Shown: positions 52,684 through 61,401 of the stretch, in pieces
How the letters are laid out: every line of letters starts with the position of its first letter
How positions within the stretch are numbered: position 1 is the stretch's first letter
Assembly: GCA_035524095.1 (NCBI GenBank)
Contig: DATKPK010000189.1
Location: 1 to 64,000 of the forward strand
Source of the DNA: DATJUF01 sp035524095
GTDB lineage: Bacteria; Desulfobacterota; Binatia; Binatales; Binataceae
Direction: 5' to 3'
DNA length: 64,000 nucleotides
The notes under the pieces: model-generated
Databases searched by the model: none
Seen by the model: only the letters and a program-made list of their open reading frames with translations
Told to the model about the DNA's origin: nothing
Made by a program: the position numbers and the translations under genes

Positions 52684-53700
52684 ATGAAGGCGATTGCCAA
52701 AACACGGCCCGAGCTGGGTATCGAGATTGTTGATGTTCCTGTGCCCAAACCGGGTACGGGTGAATTACTGGTAAAAGTCGCTGCATGCGGAATCTGTGGC
52801 TCCGATCTGCATATCTATTTGTGGGAACTAGGTGCCGAACGCGCGGTCGCGCGGATGCCCTCCGTGATCGGGCATGAGCCGGCGGGCGAAGTGGTTGAAG
52901 TAGGCGCGGGTGTCAAGGATTTCAAGGTTGGCGATCATGTCGCGCTCGATCCGTTTGGACCATGCGGACAATGCTCATCGTGCCTCGCAGGTCGTTTTAA
53001 CTTTTGCGCGAGTCCGGGACGTCTCGGCGGTGCGTTCGCCGAATATGCAATCGCGCCGGTGCAGAATTCGTGGAAAGTGCCGAAGACGATGGACCTCGAA
53101 GTGGCTGCACTGCTCGAACCCTTCGCGACGGGACTGCATGCGGTCGAAGAATCATCGCTGAAGGCTGGCGACAGTGCCGTTATCGAAGGACCGGGACCGA
53201 TAGGCTTATGCACCGCGATCGCCGCTCGGCAGGCCGGCTTGACGGATATCATCGTAACGGGTTTGGCGGCGGACCATGAGCGGCTCGCGCTCGCACGGAG
53301 TATGGGTTTCAAGACGGTATGCGCATCGGATCGCGACTGGATCGATCAGGTGCGCTCGATATTGCCGGACGGCGCCGATACGGTTTTCGATGCGGCCGGC
53401 TTCCTCGATTCGGTACGTCATTTAGTGAAACGCGGTGGTGAAGTCGTCGAGCTTGGATGGCCGGCCCGCGATATACCGAATACGGAAATGCGGTCGCTGT
53501 TTTTCCACGGCGTGAGAATTATCCCGTCGCGGGTGCGCGTGCCCGAGACCTGGCGCCGGGCGATTGCGATGGCGGCCGCGGACGCAATCGACTTAATGCC
53601 AATGGTGACGCATCGCTTTGATCTTGATCATGGAATCGAGGCGTTCGAGCTTCTGCGTAACAAGCAGGGTGTGAAGGCTCTGATTATGCCGCAACTCTGA
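52684..53700 (+). CDS. Zinc-dependent alcohol dehydrogenase (MDR family)
   Basis: Medium-chain dehydrogenase of 338 residues. Catalytic zinc ligands are in ACGICGSDLH, GHEPAGEVVEVG and the following Glu. The structural zinc loop is CGQCSSCLAGRFNFC with four Cys. The Rossmann cofactor site is in VIEGPGPIGLCTAIAARQ. Related to threonine 3-dehydrogenase and sorbitol dehydrogenase. GGGGGAGGC precedes the ATG by several bases. It is followed 100 bases later by an amidohydrolase and then an acyl-CoA dehydrogenase on the same strand. Confidence 0.92.
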   Translation: MKAIAKTRPELGIEIVDVPVPKPGTGELLVKVAACGICGSDLHIYLWELGAERAVARMPSVIGHEPAGEVVEVGAGVKDFKVGDHVALDPFGPCGQCSSCLAGRFNFCASPGRLGGAFAEYAIAPVQNSWKVPKTMDLEVAALLEPFATGLHAVEESSLKAGDSAVIEGPGPIGLCTAIAARQAGLTDIIVTGLAADHERLALARSMGFKTVCASDRDWIDQVRSILPDGADTVFDAAGFLDSVRHLVKRGGEVVELGWPARDIPNTEMRSLFFHGVRIIPSRVRVPETWRRAIAMAAADAIDLMPMVTHRFDLDHGIEAFELLRNKQGVKALIMPQL

Positions 53701-53714
53701 TTCGGCCCAGGAAA

Positions 53715-53771
53715 TAGACGCGACCGTACAGAAGTAATCTATAATTGAGGAGCGCCGCCATAGGCGGCTTT
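53715..53771 (+). promoter_or_regulatory. Candidate sigma-70-type promoter and small hairpin before the amidohydrolase gene
   Basis: A perfect TATAAT at 53740-53745 is preceded, with a 19-base spacer, by the weak -35-like TAGACG at 53715-53720. Directly after it, GCCGCC/GGCGGC (53754-53759 and 53763-53768) forms a 6-bp hairpin followed by TTT; this could end the upstream dehydrogenase transcript or sit in the new 5' leader. Confidence 0.4.
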
Positions 53772-53800
53772 CATAAATTTATTCGTGAGGTGAAAGCGCG

Positions 53801-54919
53801 ATGCGCAACGGATTTAAAATCGTCGATACCGATTGCCATATGATGGAGCCGGAGTGGCTATGGGAGCGCTATATCGAAGACAGCTTCAAGGCGCAGGCGC
53901 CCAAGGTCGGACGAGCACCTGAATCGAACCGCCGAACGTTCCTCGTCGAGGGTGAATCGTTCGTGCGGGAGAAGGGCAAGTATCCGATGGCGGCGCCAGC
54001 GTTTTTCCGCGCGGTAGCGAAAGCAATGGAACGCTTCAATCGTGCGAAGGAATCCGGCTACAGTGCGCAGAGCCGCCTGCAAGACATGGACGAATTAGGC
54101 GTCGATGTCCAGGTTCTCTATCCCACTGTCGCGGGGCAAATGCTTGGGCGCCAGTTCCGCGACGAGAAGCTGCTAGCAGCCTGCTGCCGAGCTTATAACG
54201 ATTGGGCGGCGGATTATACGTCGGCGGCGCCGGATCGCCTGAAATGGGCCGGTATCCTCCCGATGCAGAGCGTCGAAGAGGCGGTCAAAGAAGCCCAGCG
54301 GGCGGCGACCAAAGGATGTGTCAGTTACTACATGAGGCCGAATCCTGTGAGTGGCCGCACGTTGTGGCATGACGACTACCTGCCGCTGTGGAACGAGATA
54401 GAGCTTCTGGGCAAGCCTATCTCGACGCATGACTCGGCGTCATCGTCGGTGCCGTCATTCGGCGATCGTATGGATACTCACGTCAGTGGGCACATATTGT
54501 CGCACCCGTTTGAGGCGATGGCGGCGATGGCGGGCCTGATCTGGTACGGCATCTTCGAGAAATTCCCCGACCTCAAAGTCGTACACGTCGAGGCCGACGG
54601 TGGCTGGGTACCCTACTGGTTGCAGCGGATGGAGCAACATTGGGATTTCAGTGGCAACTCGGAGCATGAGTACCTGACCAAACGTCCTACTGAGTATTTC
54701 AAACACAACATTTGTGTGGCCTTCCGTGGCGACGAACCGACAATGAAGGCAGCGGTCGACCTGGTGGGTGATAACAACTTCACCTGGGATACTGATTATC
54801 CGCATCCGGATGGGACCTTCCCCTGGGGTATCGAGGCGATGATCAAGCAGCCGATCGCAGATGAGGCGAAGCGCAAGATTTTCTACGATAACGCAGCGCG
54901 CATGTTTAATTTGAATTGA
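53801..54919 (+). CDS. Amidohydrolase family (ACMSD-like) metal-dependent hydrolase
   Basis: TIM-barrel metal enzyme of the amidohydrolase-2 group, 372 residues. The first metal motif is DTDCHMMEPEWLW at residues 7-19; further ligands are likely in HDSASSSVPS, HILSHPFEAMAAMAGLIW, LKVVHVEADGGWVPYWLQRM and the Asp in TWDTDYPHPDGTFPWG. This pattern fits the large family of decarboxylases/hydrolases abundant in mycobacteria and in aromatic or terpenoid degraders. The 5' region contains a probable promoter and GGTG ribosome site. It is followed 56 bases later by an acyl-CoA dehydrogenase gene. Confidence 0.9.
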   Translation: MRNGFKIVDTDCHMMEPEWLWERYIEDSFKAQAPKVGRAPESNRRTFLVEGESFVREKGKYPMAAPAFFRAVAKAMERFNRAKESGYSAQSRLQDMDELGVDVQVLYPTVAGQMLGRQFRDEKLLAACCRAYNDWAADYTSAAPDRLKWAGILPMQSVEEAVKEAQRAATKGCVSYYMRPNPVSGRTLWHDDYLPLWNEIELLGKPISTHDSASSSVPSFGDRMDTHVSGHILSHPFEAMAAMAGLIWYGIFEKFPDLKVVHVEADGGWVPYWLQRMEQHWDFSGNSEHEYLTKRPTEYFKHNICVAFRGDEPTMKAAVDLVGDNNFTWDTDYPHPDGTFPWGIEAMIKQPIADEAKRKIFYDNAARMFNLN

Positions 54920-54975
54920 GGGCGAAATCGGCGGCAGAGCTGACGGTCTGAGCACGCGGCCGGTGAGGCTTAAAC

Positions 54976-56169
54976 ATGGATTTCGAATTTACGCCTGAGC
55001 AGGAGGCCTTTCGCGCGGAAGTTCGCGCGTGGCTGGCTGCGAATCTGCCGCCGGAGTTGTGTATCGACGATCCGATGGATGAGCGGATCGCGCCCAATCG
55101 CGAAGTCTTTGAAAAGCGCCGCGAGTGGCAGCATAAGCTGGCCGACGCGGGATGGGTCGGGCTGTCGTGGCCGAAGGAATATGGCGGGCGCGAGTCGAGT
55201 TTGATGGAACAGGTCATCTTCGACGAGGAATATTTCAGGGGGCGCGCACCGATCCTACCTGGATATTCGGGTGTCGGACTGCTGGGGCCGACCCTGATGC
55301 AATGGGGAACGCTCGAGCAAAAGCACAAATATCTGCCGCGAATCCTGCCGGCCGCTGATGTCTGGTGCCAAGGCTATTCGGAGCCGGGCGCGGGGTCGGA
55401 TCTGGCGAGCTTGCAGACACACGCGGAATTGAAGGGCGACTATTTCGTTATTAACGGGCAGAAGGTCTGGACCTCGGGCGCGCAATACGCCGATCGGATG
55501 TTCTTGCTGGCGCGAACTGATCCCGATGCACCGAAGCATCGAGGTATCAGCTATCTGATTATTGACGACATGAAATCGCCGGGGGTCGAGGTGCGGCCGC
55601 TGGTTGTGATGAATGGGCATCACCACTTCAACGAAGTCTTTTTCGACAACGTCCAGATTCCGAAGGAGAATATCGTTGGGCCGCTGAACGAAGGTTGGAA
55701 AGTCACGATGACGACGCTGGCCTTCGAACGCGGGATGGCCGGCGGCGGTAGTCATTCCGCGCAAGTTCGGCGGCTCGCGGAAATTGCTCGAGACATCAAG
55801 ATTGATGGGCGCCCGGCGTGGGATCATGAATGGGTTCGGCAGGAACTGGCCAATTTTACGATCGAATGCGAGGCAGCAAAGTACACGAGACTGCGTTCAT
55901 TGACGCGCCGCTTGAAGGGTTTGCCGCCCGGTCCGGAAGGGTCGACCCTGAAGCTGGTCGGTTCCGAATTAGGCGTGCGGATCGCCCGTTTCGTCAGTGA
56001 ATTGCTTGGACCGTATGCGATCCTAAACGAGTCGGCCGAGGCTGTGCCAGACGCGCCGCGATGGTCGAATCGGCTCCTGAGTTCACGCCAATACACGATC
56101 GCGGGCGGCACCAGCGAGATTCAGCGTAATATTCTAGGCGAGCGGCAACTCGGGTTGCCAAAAGGCTAG
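54976..56169 (+). CDS. Acyl-CoA dehydrogenase family protein
   Basis: FAD-dependent dehydrogenase of 397 residues that introduces an alpha,beta double bond into an acyl-CoA. The N-terminus is MDFEFTPEQEAFRAEVRAWL. The FAD-binding signature QGYSEPGAGSDLASLQT lies near residue 135, with GQKVWTSGAQYADRMF after it, and the C-terminal family signature YTIAGGTSEIQRNILGERQLG at about 374-394. GAGG lies upstream of the ATG. With the amidohydrolase before it, it probably forms a small catabolic operon; chain or ring specificity is not evident. Confidence 0.93.
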   Translation: MDFEFTPEQEAFRAEVRAWLAANLPPELCIDDPMDERIAPNREVFEKRREWQHKLADAGWVGLSWPKEYGGRESSLMEQVIFDEEYFRGRAPILPGYSGVGLLGPTLMQWGTLEQKHKYLPRILPAADVWCQGYSEPGAGSDLASLQTHAELKGDYFVINGQKVWTSGAQYADRMFLLARTDPDAPKHRGISYLIIDDMKSPGVEVRPLVVMNGHHHFNEVFFDNVQIPKENIVGPLNEGWKVTMTTLAFERGMAGGGSHSAQVRRLAEIARDIKIDGRPAWDHEWVRQELANFTIECEAAKYTRLRSLTRRLKGLPPGPEGSTLKLVGSELGVRIARFVSELLGPYAILNESAEAVPDAPRWSNRLLSSRQYTIAGGTSEIQRNILGERQLGLPKG

Positions 56170-56300
56170 CCAGAGATCTGTAGAATGGCTGACTCCTAAA
56201 GGCTCACTTATGGCCTTATAGTGACTATTCGATGCAGCGAAGTGTAGCCATCGGAAACAACAAGATTGCGAAAAGATCGTCCGCGACGCGATTCGATAGG

Positions 56301-57350
56301 CTACGGATCCGAGACCGGAGGGTCGCTGCTGCGCTCAAGATTCTTCCATGGCTGCGACTTTGCCTGTGAAATCAGTGGCTCGGCATCGGGCGATGCGGGG
56401 CGAACGGTGATCTCGCCCACCATGTTATCTAATTCATGCGAGGCACAGAAATAGCGGTAGCGGCCTGGAACCGTGAAAGTATGCCGGTAAGTTCCGCCAG
56501 GCATGATACCGCCGGAACTGAAGGAATCAACACCGCTGGGTATCAAAGAGTCGTCTGGTCTCGCTGCGCGCTTGGCGTCGTCGACGACGGAATGGCTGAC
56601 TTGCCCGTTGTTGTGCCACTCGACCGTCTGACCAGCGGTAATCACAATACTGTCGGGCTGGTACATCGGCATATCATCGTTCATTTGGATGACTTTGACC
56701 GATCCTGAAGCCGGTTGAGTTATCGCGTTAGGTGGTTTGAGGAGGGTCTGCACTGAGATTGCCGCGATCTGGGCCTGTGTGGCGCTATCAGGTTCAGGAG
56801 TCCTCGGTGGTTGAGGCTTTGCTTCGGCAATCAGCGATCCGCCTGGCCCCGCGGGCAGCACGATAACCTGCCCGACCATGCCGTCCAATTCGTGAGACAT
56901 GCAGAAATAGCGATAGCGGCCCGGAACAGTAAAAGTATGTTTAAAGCTAGCGCCGGGCATCACATTCCCTGAATTGAAGGTCGGGACGCCAGCGGGAATG
57001 AGCGCATCGCCCGGATTCGCCGCACGCTTGGCATCATCGACGACGGAATGGCTGACTTGGCCGTTGTTGTGCCACTCGACCGTCTGACCAGCCGTGATCA
57101 CAATACTACTCGGCTGATATTCGGGATCTTCGTCGTTCATTTGGACGATTTTTGCCGGCTCGGCATCCGGCGATGACATCGAGCCGGGAGAGGCTATAGA
57201 TGCCTGCCGCCCTTCAGCCGTGGCTTGCGCGGATGCCGTCTTGGCCAGCGGCAACAGGATCAGCAGAGCCGGGATGGCGCAGATAAGATGCGCTGCCCAT
57301 CTCGTCGAAACCCCGGGTCCCCGTGCGGAGTTGATCGCGAGCGTGAACAC
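56301..57350 (-). CDS. Exported protein with two tandem cupredoxin (plastocyanin-like) domains
   Basis: A 349-residue exported copper protein. The signal peptide spans residues about 18-42 (ending KTASA). Two near-identical cupredoxin domains follow at residues about 66-167 and 218-319. Each has a complete type-1 copper set: H101, C150, H153, M158, and H253, C302, H305, M310, all offset by 152 residues. The linker (about 170-215) is Pro/Ala-rich. Likely a periplasmic electron carrier or copper-storage protein. DNA repeats inside it are annotated separately. There is no neighbouring oxidase apart from the distant cydAB. Confidence 0.9.
   Translation of the reverse strand: MFTLAINSARGPGVSTRWAAHLICAIPALLILLPLAKTASAQATAEGRQASIASPGSMSSPDAEPAKIVQMNDEDPEYQPSSIVITAGQTVEWHNNGQVSHSVVDDAKRAANPGDALIPAGVPTFNSGNVMPGASFKHTFTVPGRYRYFCMSHELDGMVGQVIVLPAGPGGSLIAEAKPQPPRTPEPDSATQAQIAAISVQTLLKPPNAITQPASGSVKVIQMNDDMPMYQPDSIVITAGQTVEWHNNGQVSHSVVDDAKRAARPDDSLIPSGVDSFSSGGIMPGGTYRHTFTVPGRYRYFCASHELDNMVGEITVRPASPDAEPLISQAKSQPWKNLERSSDPPVSDP
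56581..57112. repeat. Internal direct repeat in the cupredoxin gene
   Basis: Bases 56581-56656 and 57037-57112 (456 apart) are near copies; the first 56 aligned bases differ at one position only. The repeats encode the VEWHNNGQVSHSVVDDAK part of each domain. Such nucleotide identity exceeds what protein conservation needs and points to recent duplication or gene conversion. Confidence 0.85.
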
Positions 57351-57442
57351 TTCTGTCCCTAATATGCAAAATAAGCGCCTTCACCGCAATCGCTAAACCA
57401 GGCAGGTTTAACATCGGTAGTGATACGTTGAGAGCGGCGTAA

Positions 57443-57471
57443 GCGAAACGGCTCGCGAAAGGCCGTTTCGC
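57443..57471 (-). terminator. Perfect 10-bp hairpin downstream of gatB
   Basis: GCGAAACGGC at 57443-57452 pairs with GCCGTTTCGC at 57462-57471 around a nine-base loop, 24 bases beyond the gatB stop on the minus strand and 93 bases before the start of the cupredoxin gene. There is no T tract; it is a probable factor-dependent or 3'-end-stabilising hairpin. Confidence 0.5.
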
Positions 57472-57494
57472 GCCAGACTAGTGTTCGAAGGCGG

Positions 57495-58937
57495 TCAGCC
57501 GGCCAGCTTCGCGCGCAGGATTTCGTTAACCAGCTTGGGGTTGCCTTTACCGCCCATCGCCTTCATCACTTGACCGACGAAGAAGCCAAAGAGCTTGTCG
57601 CGGCCGCCACGGTATTCGGCGACTTTAGCTGATTCCGAGGCGAGCACTTTATCGATAGTGGCGCCGATCGCGGCTTCGTCTGAGACCTGCGCGAGGCCGA
57701 GTTCGGCGATAGTGGCGGCGGCGCCTTTGCCCGATTTATGCATTGCGCCGAAAGCGGTCTTGGCGGCGTTAAGGCTAATGGCAGCGGTTTCGACAGACTT
57801 CAGTAGGGTGCCGGTTTCCTCAGGGGATACGGTGAATTCGGTAATCGGTTTGCCGCTTTCGTTGACCAGGCGCAGCACCTCAGTCATTACCCAGTTAGCG
57901 GCAGCTCTGCGGTTGCTTAGTCCGGCTGCGAGCGTTCGCTCGAAATAAACAGCTAAATCTTTGTCCTCAGTCAGGACGTGAGCCTCATACTCATTCAGCC
58001 CGAAGTCGCGGAGATAATGTGTGCGCTTGGTACTCGCCAATTCAGGCATTGAGGCTTTGATCGCTTCGATCAGGTCGGGCGGAATGCGAAGCGGCGGAAG
58101 ATCAGGCTCCGGGAAATAGCGATAGTCGTTAGCGAATTCCTTGGAACGCATCGGCCGCGTGATTTCTTTCACCGGGTCCCACAAATGAGTCTCTTGCGGC
58201 ACACGCCCACCCGATTCAATTACGTCGATCTGGCGTTTGACCTCGTAGTCAATTGCCTTTTCGACGAAACGAAAGGAATTGAGATTTTTGATTTCAGTCT
58301 TGGTGCCGTATGTCGTTGAGCCTTTCGGCCGAACCGAGACGTTAACGTCGCAGCGCAAGCCACCCTCGGCCATCTTGGCGTCCGAGGCTTCGACATAACG
58401 AAGTGTCGAATGGAGTTCGCGCAGGTAGGCAACGGCTTCTTCGGCCGAGCGGATGTCAGGTTCGCTGACAATCTCGACGAGCGGCACGCCGGAGCGATTG
58501 AAGTCGACGAGGCTAGCACCCTCGACATGGATATTCTTGCCGGCGTCTTCTTCCATATGGATGCGCACCAGCCGGACACGCCGAGGCGAGCCATCTTCGC
58601 CCGGCGGTAGATCGATATAGCCACCTTTACACAGTGGCAATTCGTATTGACTAATCTGGTATGCCTTCGGCAGATCGGGATAGAAGTAACTCTTGCGATC
58701 GAAAATAGAATAAGGTGCGATTTCGCAATGCGCCGCTATACCCATCCGAATAGCCAATTCCACTGCGTGACGATTGAGGACGGGTAGCACACCCGGCATC
58801 GCCATACAGACCGGGCACACATTTTCATTGGGTCCCGCACCAAAAGCTGTGGAGCATCCACAGAAGAGCTTCGACTTGGTGAGCAGATGAGTATGGACTT
58901 CGAGTCCGATTACCGCTTCGTATGATTCAGCAGACAT
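57495..58937 (-). CDS. gatB: Aspartyl/glutamyl-tRNA(Asn/Gln) amidotransferase subunit B
   Basis: Kinase and tRNA-binding subunit of GatCAB, which converts Glu-tRNA(Gln) and/or Asp-tRNA(Asn) to the amidated forms. The N-terminal cradle carries YEAVIGLEVHTHLLTKSKLFCGCSTAFG with zinc-binding Cys and later CPVCMAMPG. The C-terminal YqeY-like domain ends GKGNPKLVNEILRAKLAG. The 480-residue length is standard. It follows gatA by 13 bases. Presence of the complex implies that glutaminyl- or asparaginyl-tRNA synthetase is absent in this organism (inference). Confidence 0.97.
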   Translation of the reverse strand: MSAESYEAVIGLEVHTHLLTKSKLFCGCSTAFGAGPNENVCPVCMAMPGVLPVLNRHAVELAIRMGIAAHCEIAPYSIFDRKSYFYPDLPKAYQISQYELPLCKGGYIDLPPGEDGSPRRVRLVRIHMEEDAGKNIHVEGASLVDFNRSGVPLVEIVSEPDIRSAEEAVAYLRELHSTLRYVEASDAKMAEGGLRCDVNVSVRPKGSTTYGTKTEIKNLNSFRFVEKAIDYEVKRQIDVIESGGRVPQETHLWDPVKEITRPMRSKEFANDYRYFPEPDLPPLRIPPDLIEAIKASMPELASTKRTHYLRDFGLNEYEAHVLTEDKDLAVYFERTLAAGLSNRRAAANWVMTEVLRLVNESGKPITEFTVSPEETGTLLKSVETAAISLNAAKTAFGAMHKSGKGAAATIAELGLAQVSDEAAIGATIDKVLASESAKVAEYRGGRDKLFGFFVGQVMKAMGGKGNPKLVNEILRAKLAG

Positions 58938-58950
58938 TGCCGCTTAACTC

Positions 58951-60411
58951 CTAGAGAATCGCCGCTTGGCGGGCGACTGCACCGGTTCGCTCGTAAGCAT
59001 CGCCGGCCCGCAGGATAGCCTCTTCGTCGAAGGGCTGGCCGATTAACTGCAAGCCGATTGGCATACCCTTGGCGTCGCGGCCGCAGGGGATCGACATTCC
59101 TGGCAGACCTGCGAGATTAACTGAGATAGTCAGTATATCAGAAAGATACATCTGCAGCGGGTCGGAGAGCTTTTCCCCGAGTTTGAATGCGGTGGTTGGC
59201 GCGACTGGTGTGGCGATGATATCGCAGCTTTCAAAGGCTCGTTCGAAATCGCGCCGAATCAAGGTGCGTACTTTTTGGGCCTTCAAATAGTAAGCGTCGT
59301 AGTAGCCAGCTGAAAGTGCAAAAGTGCCGAGCATGATCCGCCGTTTGACTTCGGCGCCGAAACCGCGATCGCGCGTGCGATTATACAAATCAAGGGTGTT
59401 GTCGCTATCGACGCGCAGGCCGTAGCGCATCCCGTCGAAGCGTGCGAGATTGGCGCTAGCCTCGGCGGTGGCGATTAAGTAGTAAGCCGCAACGGCATAA
59501 CTGGTATGCGGGAGCGAAACTTCGACCGTATGCGCACCAAGCGCTTTATAAGATTCGAGGGCGGCGCGGACGGCACGTTCGATATCCGGTTCCATCCCTT
59601 CGACGAAGAATTCCTTCGGCACGCCGATGCGCAGACCTTCGACGTCGCCGGTCAGCGCAGCTTCGTAATTCGGCACAGGCTTAGCGGAACAGGTGGAATC
59701 GCGCGGATCCAGTCCTGCGAGATCCTGCAAAAGAATCGCGGTATCGCGGACGGTTTTGCTGAACGGTCCCACTTGATCGAGCGAAGAGGCGTAGGCGATG
59801 ATGCCATAGCGGCTGATGCGGCTATAGGTCGGCTTGAGACCAACGACGCCACAATAGGACGCGGGCAGGCGAATTGAACCGCCGGTATCGGTACCGAGCG
59901 CGGCCAGGCATTCGTCGGCGGCAACGGCCGCTGCAGACCCGCCGGAAGACCCGCCGGGCACGCGCTCGACATCGTGAGGGTTATGGGTTGGGCCGTAGGC
60001 CGAGTTTTCAGTCGAAGATCCCATCGCGAACTCGTCCATGTTGGCCTTGCCGACGAACACGGCGCCGTTGGCGCGGAGCCGAGCGATAGTGGTCGCATCG
60101 AAAGGCGGAACGAAGTTGTCGAGGATGCGGGAGGCGCAGGTCGTGCGCACGTCTCTTGTCAGGTAGACATCCTTGACGGCGATCGGTATGCCGCACAATG
60201 ACGGCGCGTCACCGGACGCCAGGCGCCGATCGGCCGTGGCCGCCTGCTCGTTCGCTTCACGATTACAAACCGTAATGAAGGCGTTGATTTTGGGATCGAC
60301 CAAAGCGATCCGTTCGAGACAAGCGCGCGTTAGTTCTAGCGCGGAGATCTCGCGCCGACGCAACAGGTCGCGAGCCTCAGCGACAGTAAGCCGGTTCAAT
60401 TCAGAGGTCAT
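58951..60411 (-). CDS. gatA: Aspartyl/glutamyl-tRNA(Asn/Gln) amidotransferase subunit A
   Basis: Glutaminase subunit of GatCAB, an amidase-signature enzyme that frees ammonia from glutamine. The catalytic Ser-cisSer-Lys triad is visible: K80 in GIPIAVKDVYL, the cis-Ser in GGSSGGSAAAVAA, and the nucleophile in TDTGGSIRLPASYCG. The 486-residue length is standard and ends with IGQPFDEEAILRAGDAYE. Second gene of the gatC-gatA-gatB operon; a 94-base gap separates it from gatC. Confidence 0.97.
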   Translation of the reverse strand: MTSELNRLTVAEARDLLRRREISALELTRACLERIALVDPKINAFITVCNREANEQAATADRRLASGDAPSLCGIPIAVKDVYLTRDVRTTCASRILDNFVPPFDATTIARLRANGAVFVGKANMDEFAMGSSTENSAYGPTHNPHDVERVPGGSSGGSAAAVAADECLAALGTDTGGSIRLPASYCGVVGLKPTYSRISRYGIIAYASSLDQVGPFSKTVRDTAILLQDLAGLDPRDSTCSAKPVPNYEAALTGDVEGLRIGVPKEFFVEGMEPDIERAVRAALESYKALGAHTVEVSLPHTSYAVAAYYLIATAEASANLARFDGMRYGLRVDSDNTLDLYNRTRDRGFGAEVKRRIMLGTFALSAGYYDAYYLKAQKVRTLIRRDFERAFESCDIIATPVAPTTAFKLGEKLSDPLQMYLSDILTISVNLAGLPGMSIPCGRDAKGMPIGLQLIGQPFDEEAILRAGDAYERTGAVARQAAIL

Positions 60412-60505
60412 TTGGATCCAGTCGTGACAGGTAGTTTTCGGTATTCAGATCGGGAAGCCAAACGAACGGCTTATGTCGTTCAATATGAAAGCTCCATGTG
60501 CCATT

Positions 60506-60802
60506 TCATTCGATAATGCGCGGGACCTTGAAGAAATTGTTGACCCTTGCTGGCGCGTTACGCAGCATTTCCTCGGGGGCTGGACGATTCGTCACTTCAT
60601 CGTTGCGCATCGGAGTGCCAGCCTCGCCGACCTGTGTGGTGGGTTCGACATTGGCGGTGTCCAGTTCGTTCAGCTTATCGACATACGCCAATATCTCGCT
60701 CATGTTCGTTTGGAGGCTGGTTTCCTCCTCGGGCGACAATTCGACCCGCGCAAGTCGGGCGACATGACGCACCTGTTCGATGGTTATTCTTGGTTCGGCC
60801 AT
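60506..60802 (-). CDS. gatC: Aspartyl/glutamyl-tRNA(Asn/Gln) amidotransferase subunit C
   Basis: Small 98-residue subunit that wraps around GatA and stabilises the complex with GatB. It starts MAEPRITIEQVRHVARLARVELSPEEE, the family signature, has LAYVDKLNELDTANVEPTTQV, and ends with the conserved ARVNNFFKVPRIIE tail. First gene of the minus-strand gat operon. It diverges from the yraN-serS unit with 155 bases between the starts. Confidence 0.96.
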   Translation of the reverse strand: MAEPRITIEQVRHVARLARVELSPEEETSLQTNMSEILAYVDKLNELDTANVEPTTQVGEAGTPMRNDEVTNRPAPEEMLRNAPARVNNFFKVPRIIE

Positions 60803-60957
60803 AGGCTTAAATTAGCAATCTCGCTGCCGCATGAACCATGAAAGCGTAACATTTACAAACCTCGATGTCAGGTTGTCGCTATCAATGACGGGCGACGCGG
60901 TCGTAAGTTATGCGGCGTTGGCTTGCCGTGACTGATAGCGCTGCCTAACCTAGCGTT

Positions 60958-61401
60958 GTGAACGACGGGATAGCGATCCAAGACCGCCTGCGCGGATGGC
61001 GGGCCAACCTGCTGGATCGGGCTGATCGCTGGCTGGAGCGACTGACATGGCGGGGCGAGCGATCGGCTGGGCAGCGGGGCGAAGACAGCGCGGCGCGTCA
61101 CCTCATGATGCATGGATACCGCATCGTTCAGCGCAATTTCCGGGCGCCACGCGGCGAGATTGATCTAATCGCGAAGGATGGGACGACCCTTGTGTTTATC
61201 GAGGTCAAGGCGCGCGCCAGCGATTCGAAGGGTACTCCGGCGGCGGCCGTCGACGAACGCAAACAGGAGCGGATTCGCCGCGCAGCCGAATTTTACTGCG
61301 CACGGCATCGCCTACAAGACCGCCGCGTGCGTTTCGATGTTGTAGCAATTAGCGGGATTGGCAAGTTGCGTAAGATCGAACTAATCAAGGATGCTTTTTG
61401 A
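60958..61401 (+). CDS. yraN: UPF0102 (YraN) family endonuclease-like protein
   Basis: Predicted PD-(D/E)XK-fold protein of the YraN family. After an N-terminal extension of about 38 residues it shows GQRGEDSAARHLMMHGYRIVQ, RNFRAPRGEIDLIAKDG (GEIDLI motif) and TLVFIEVKARAS (EVK motif), the nuclease core. The extension makes it 147 residues versus about 120 in most homologues; the GTG at 60958 could be displaced by a later start. Its stop is immediately followed by the serS ATG. Biological role in bacteria is uncertain. Confidence 0.9.
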   Translation: MNDGIAIQDRLRGWRANLLDRADRWLERLTWRGERSAGQRGEDSAARHLMMHGYRIVQRNFRAPRGEIDLIAKDGTTLVFIEVKARASDSKGTPAAAVDERKQERIRRAAEFYCARHRLQDRRVRFDVVAISGIGKLRKIELIKDAF

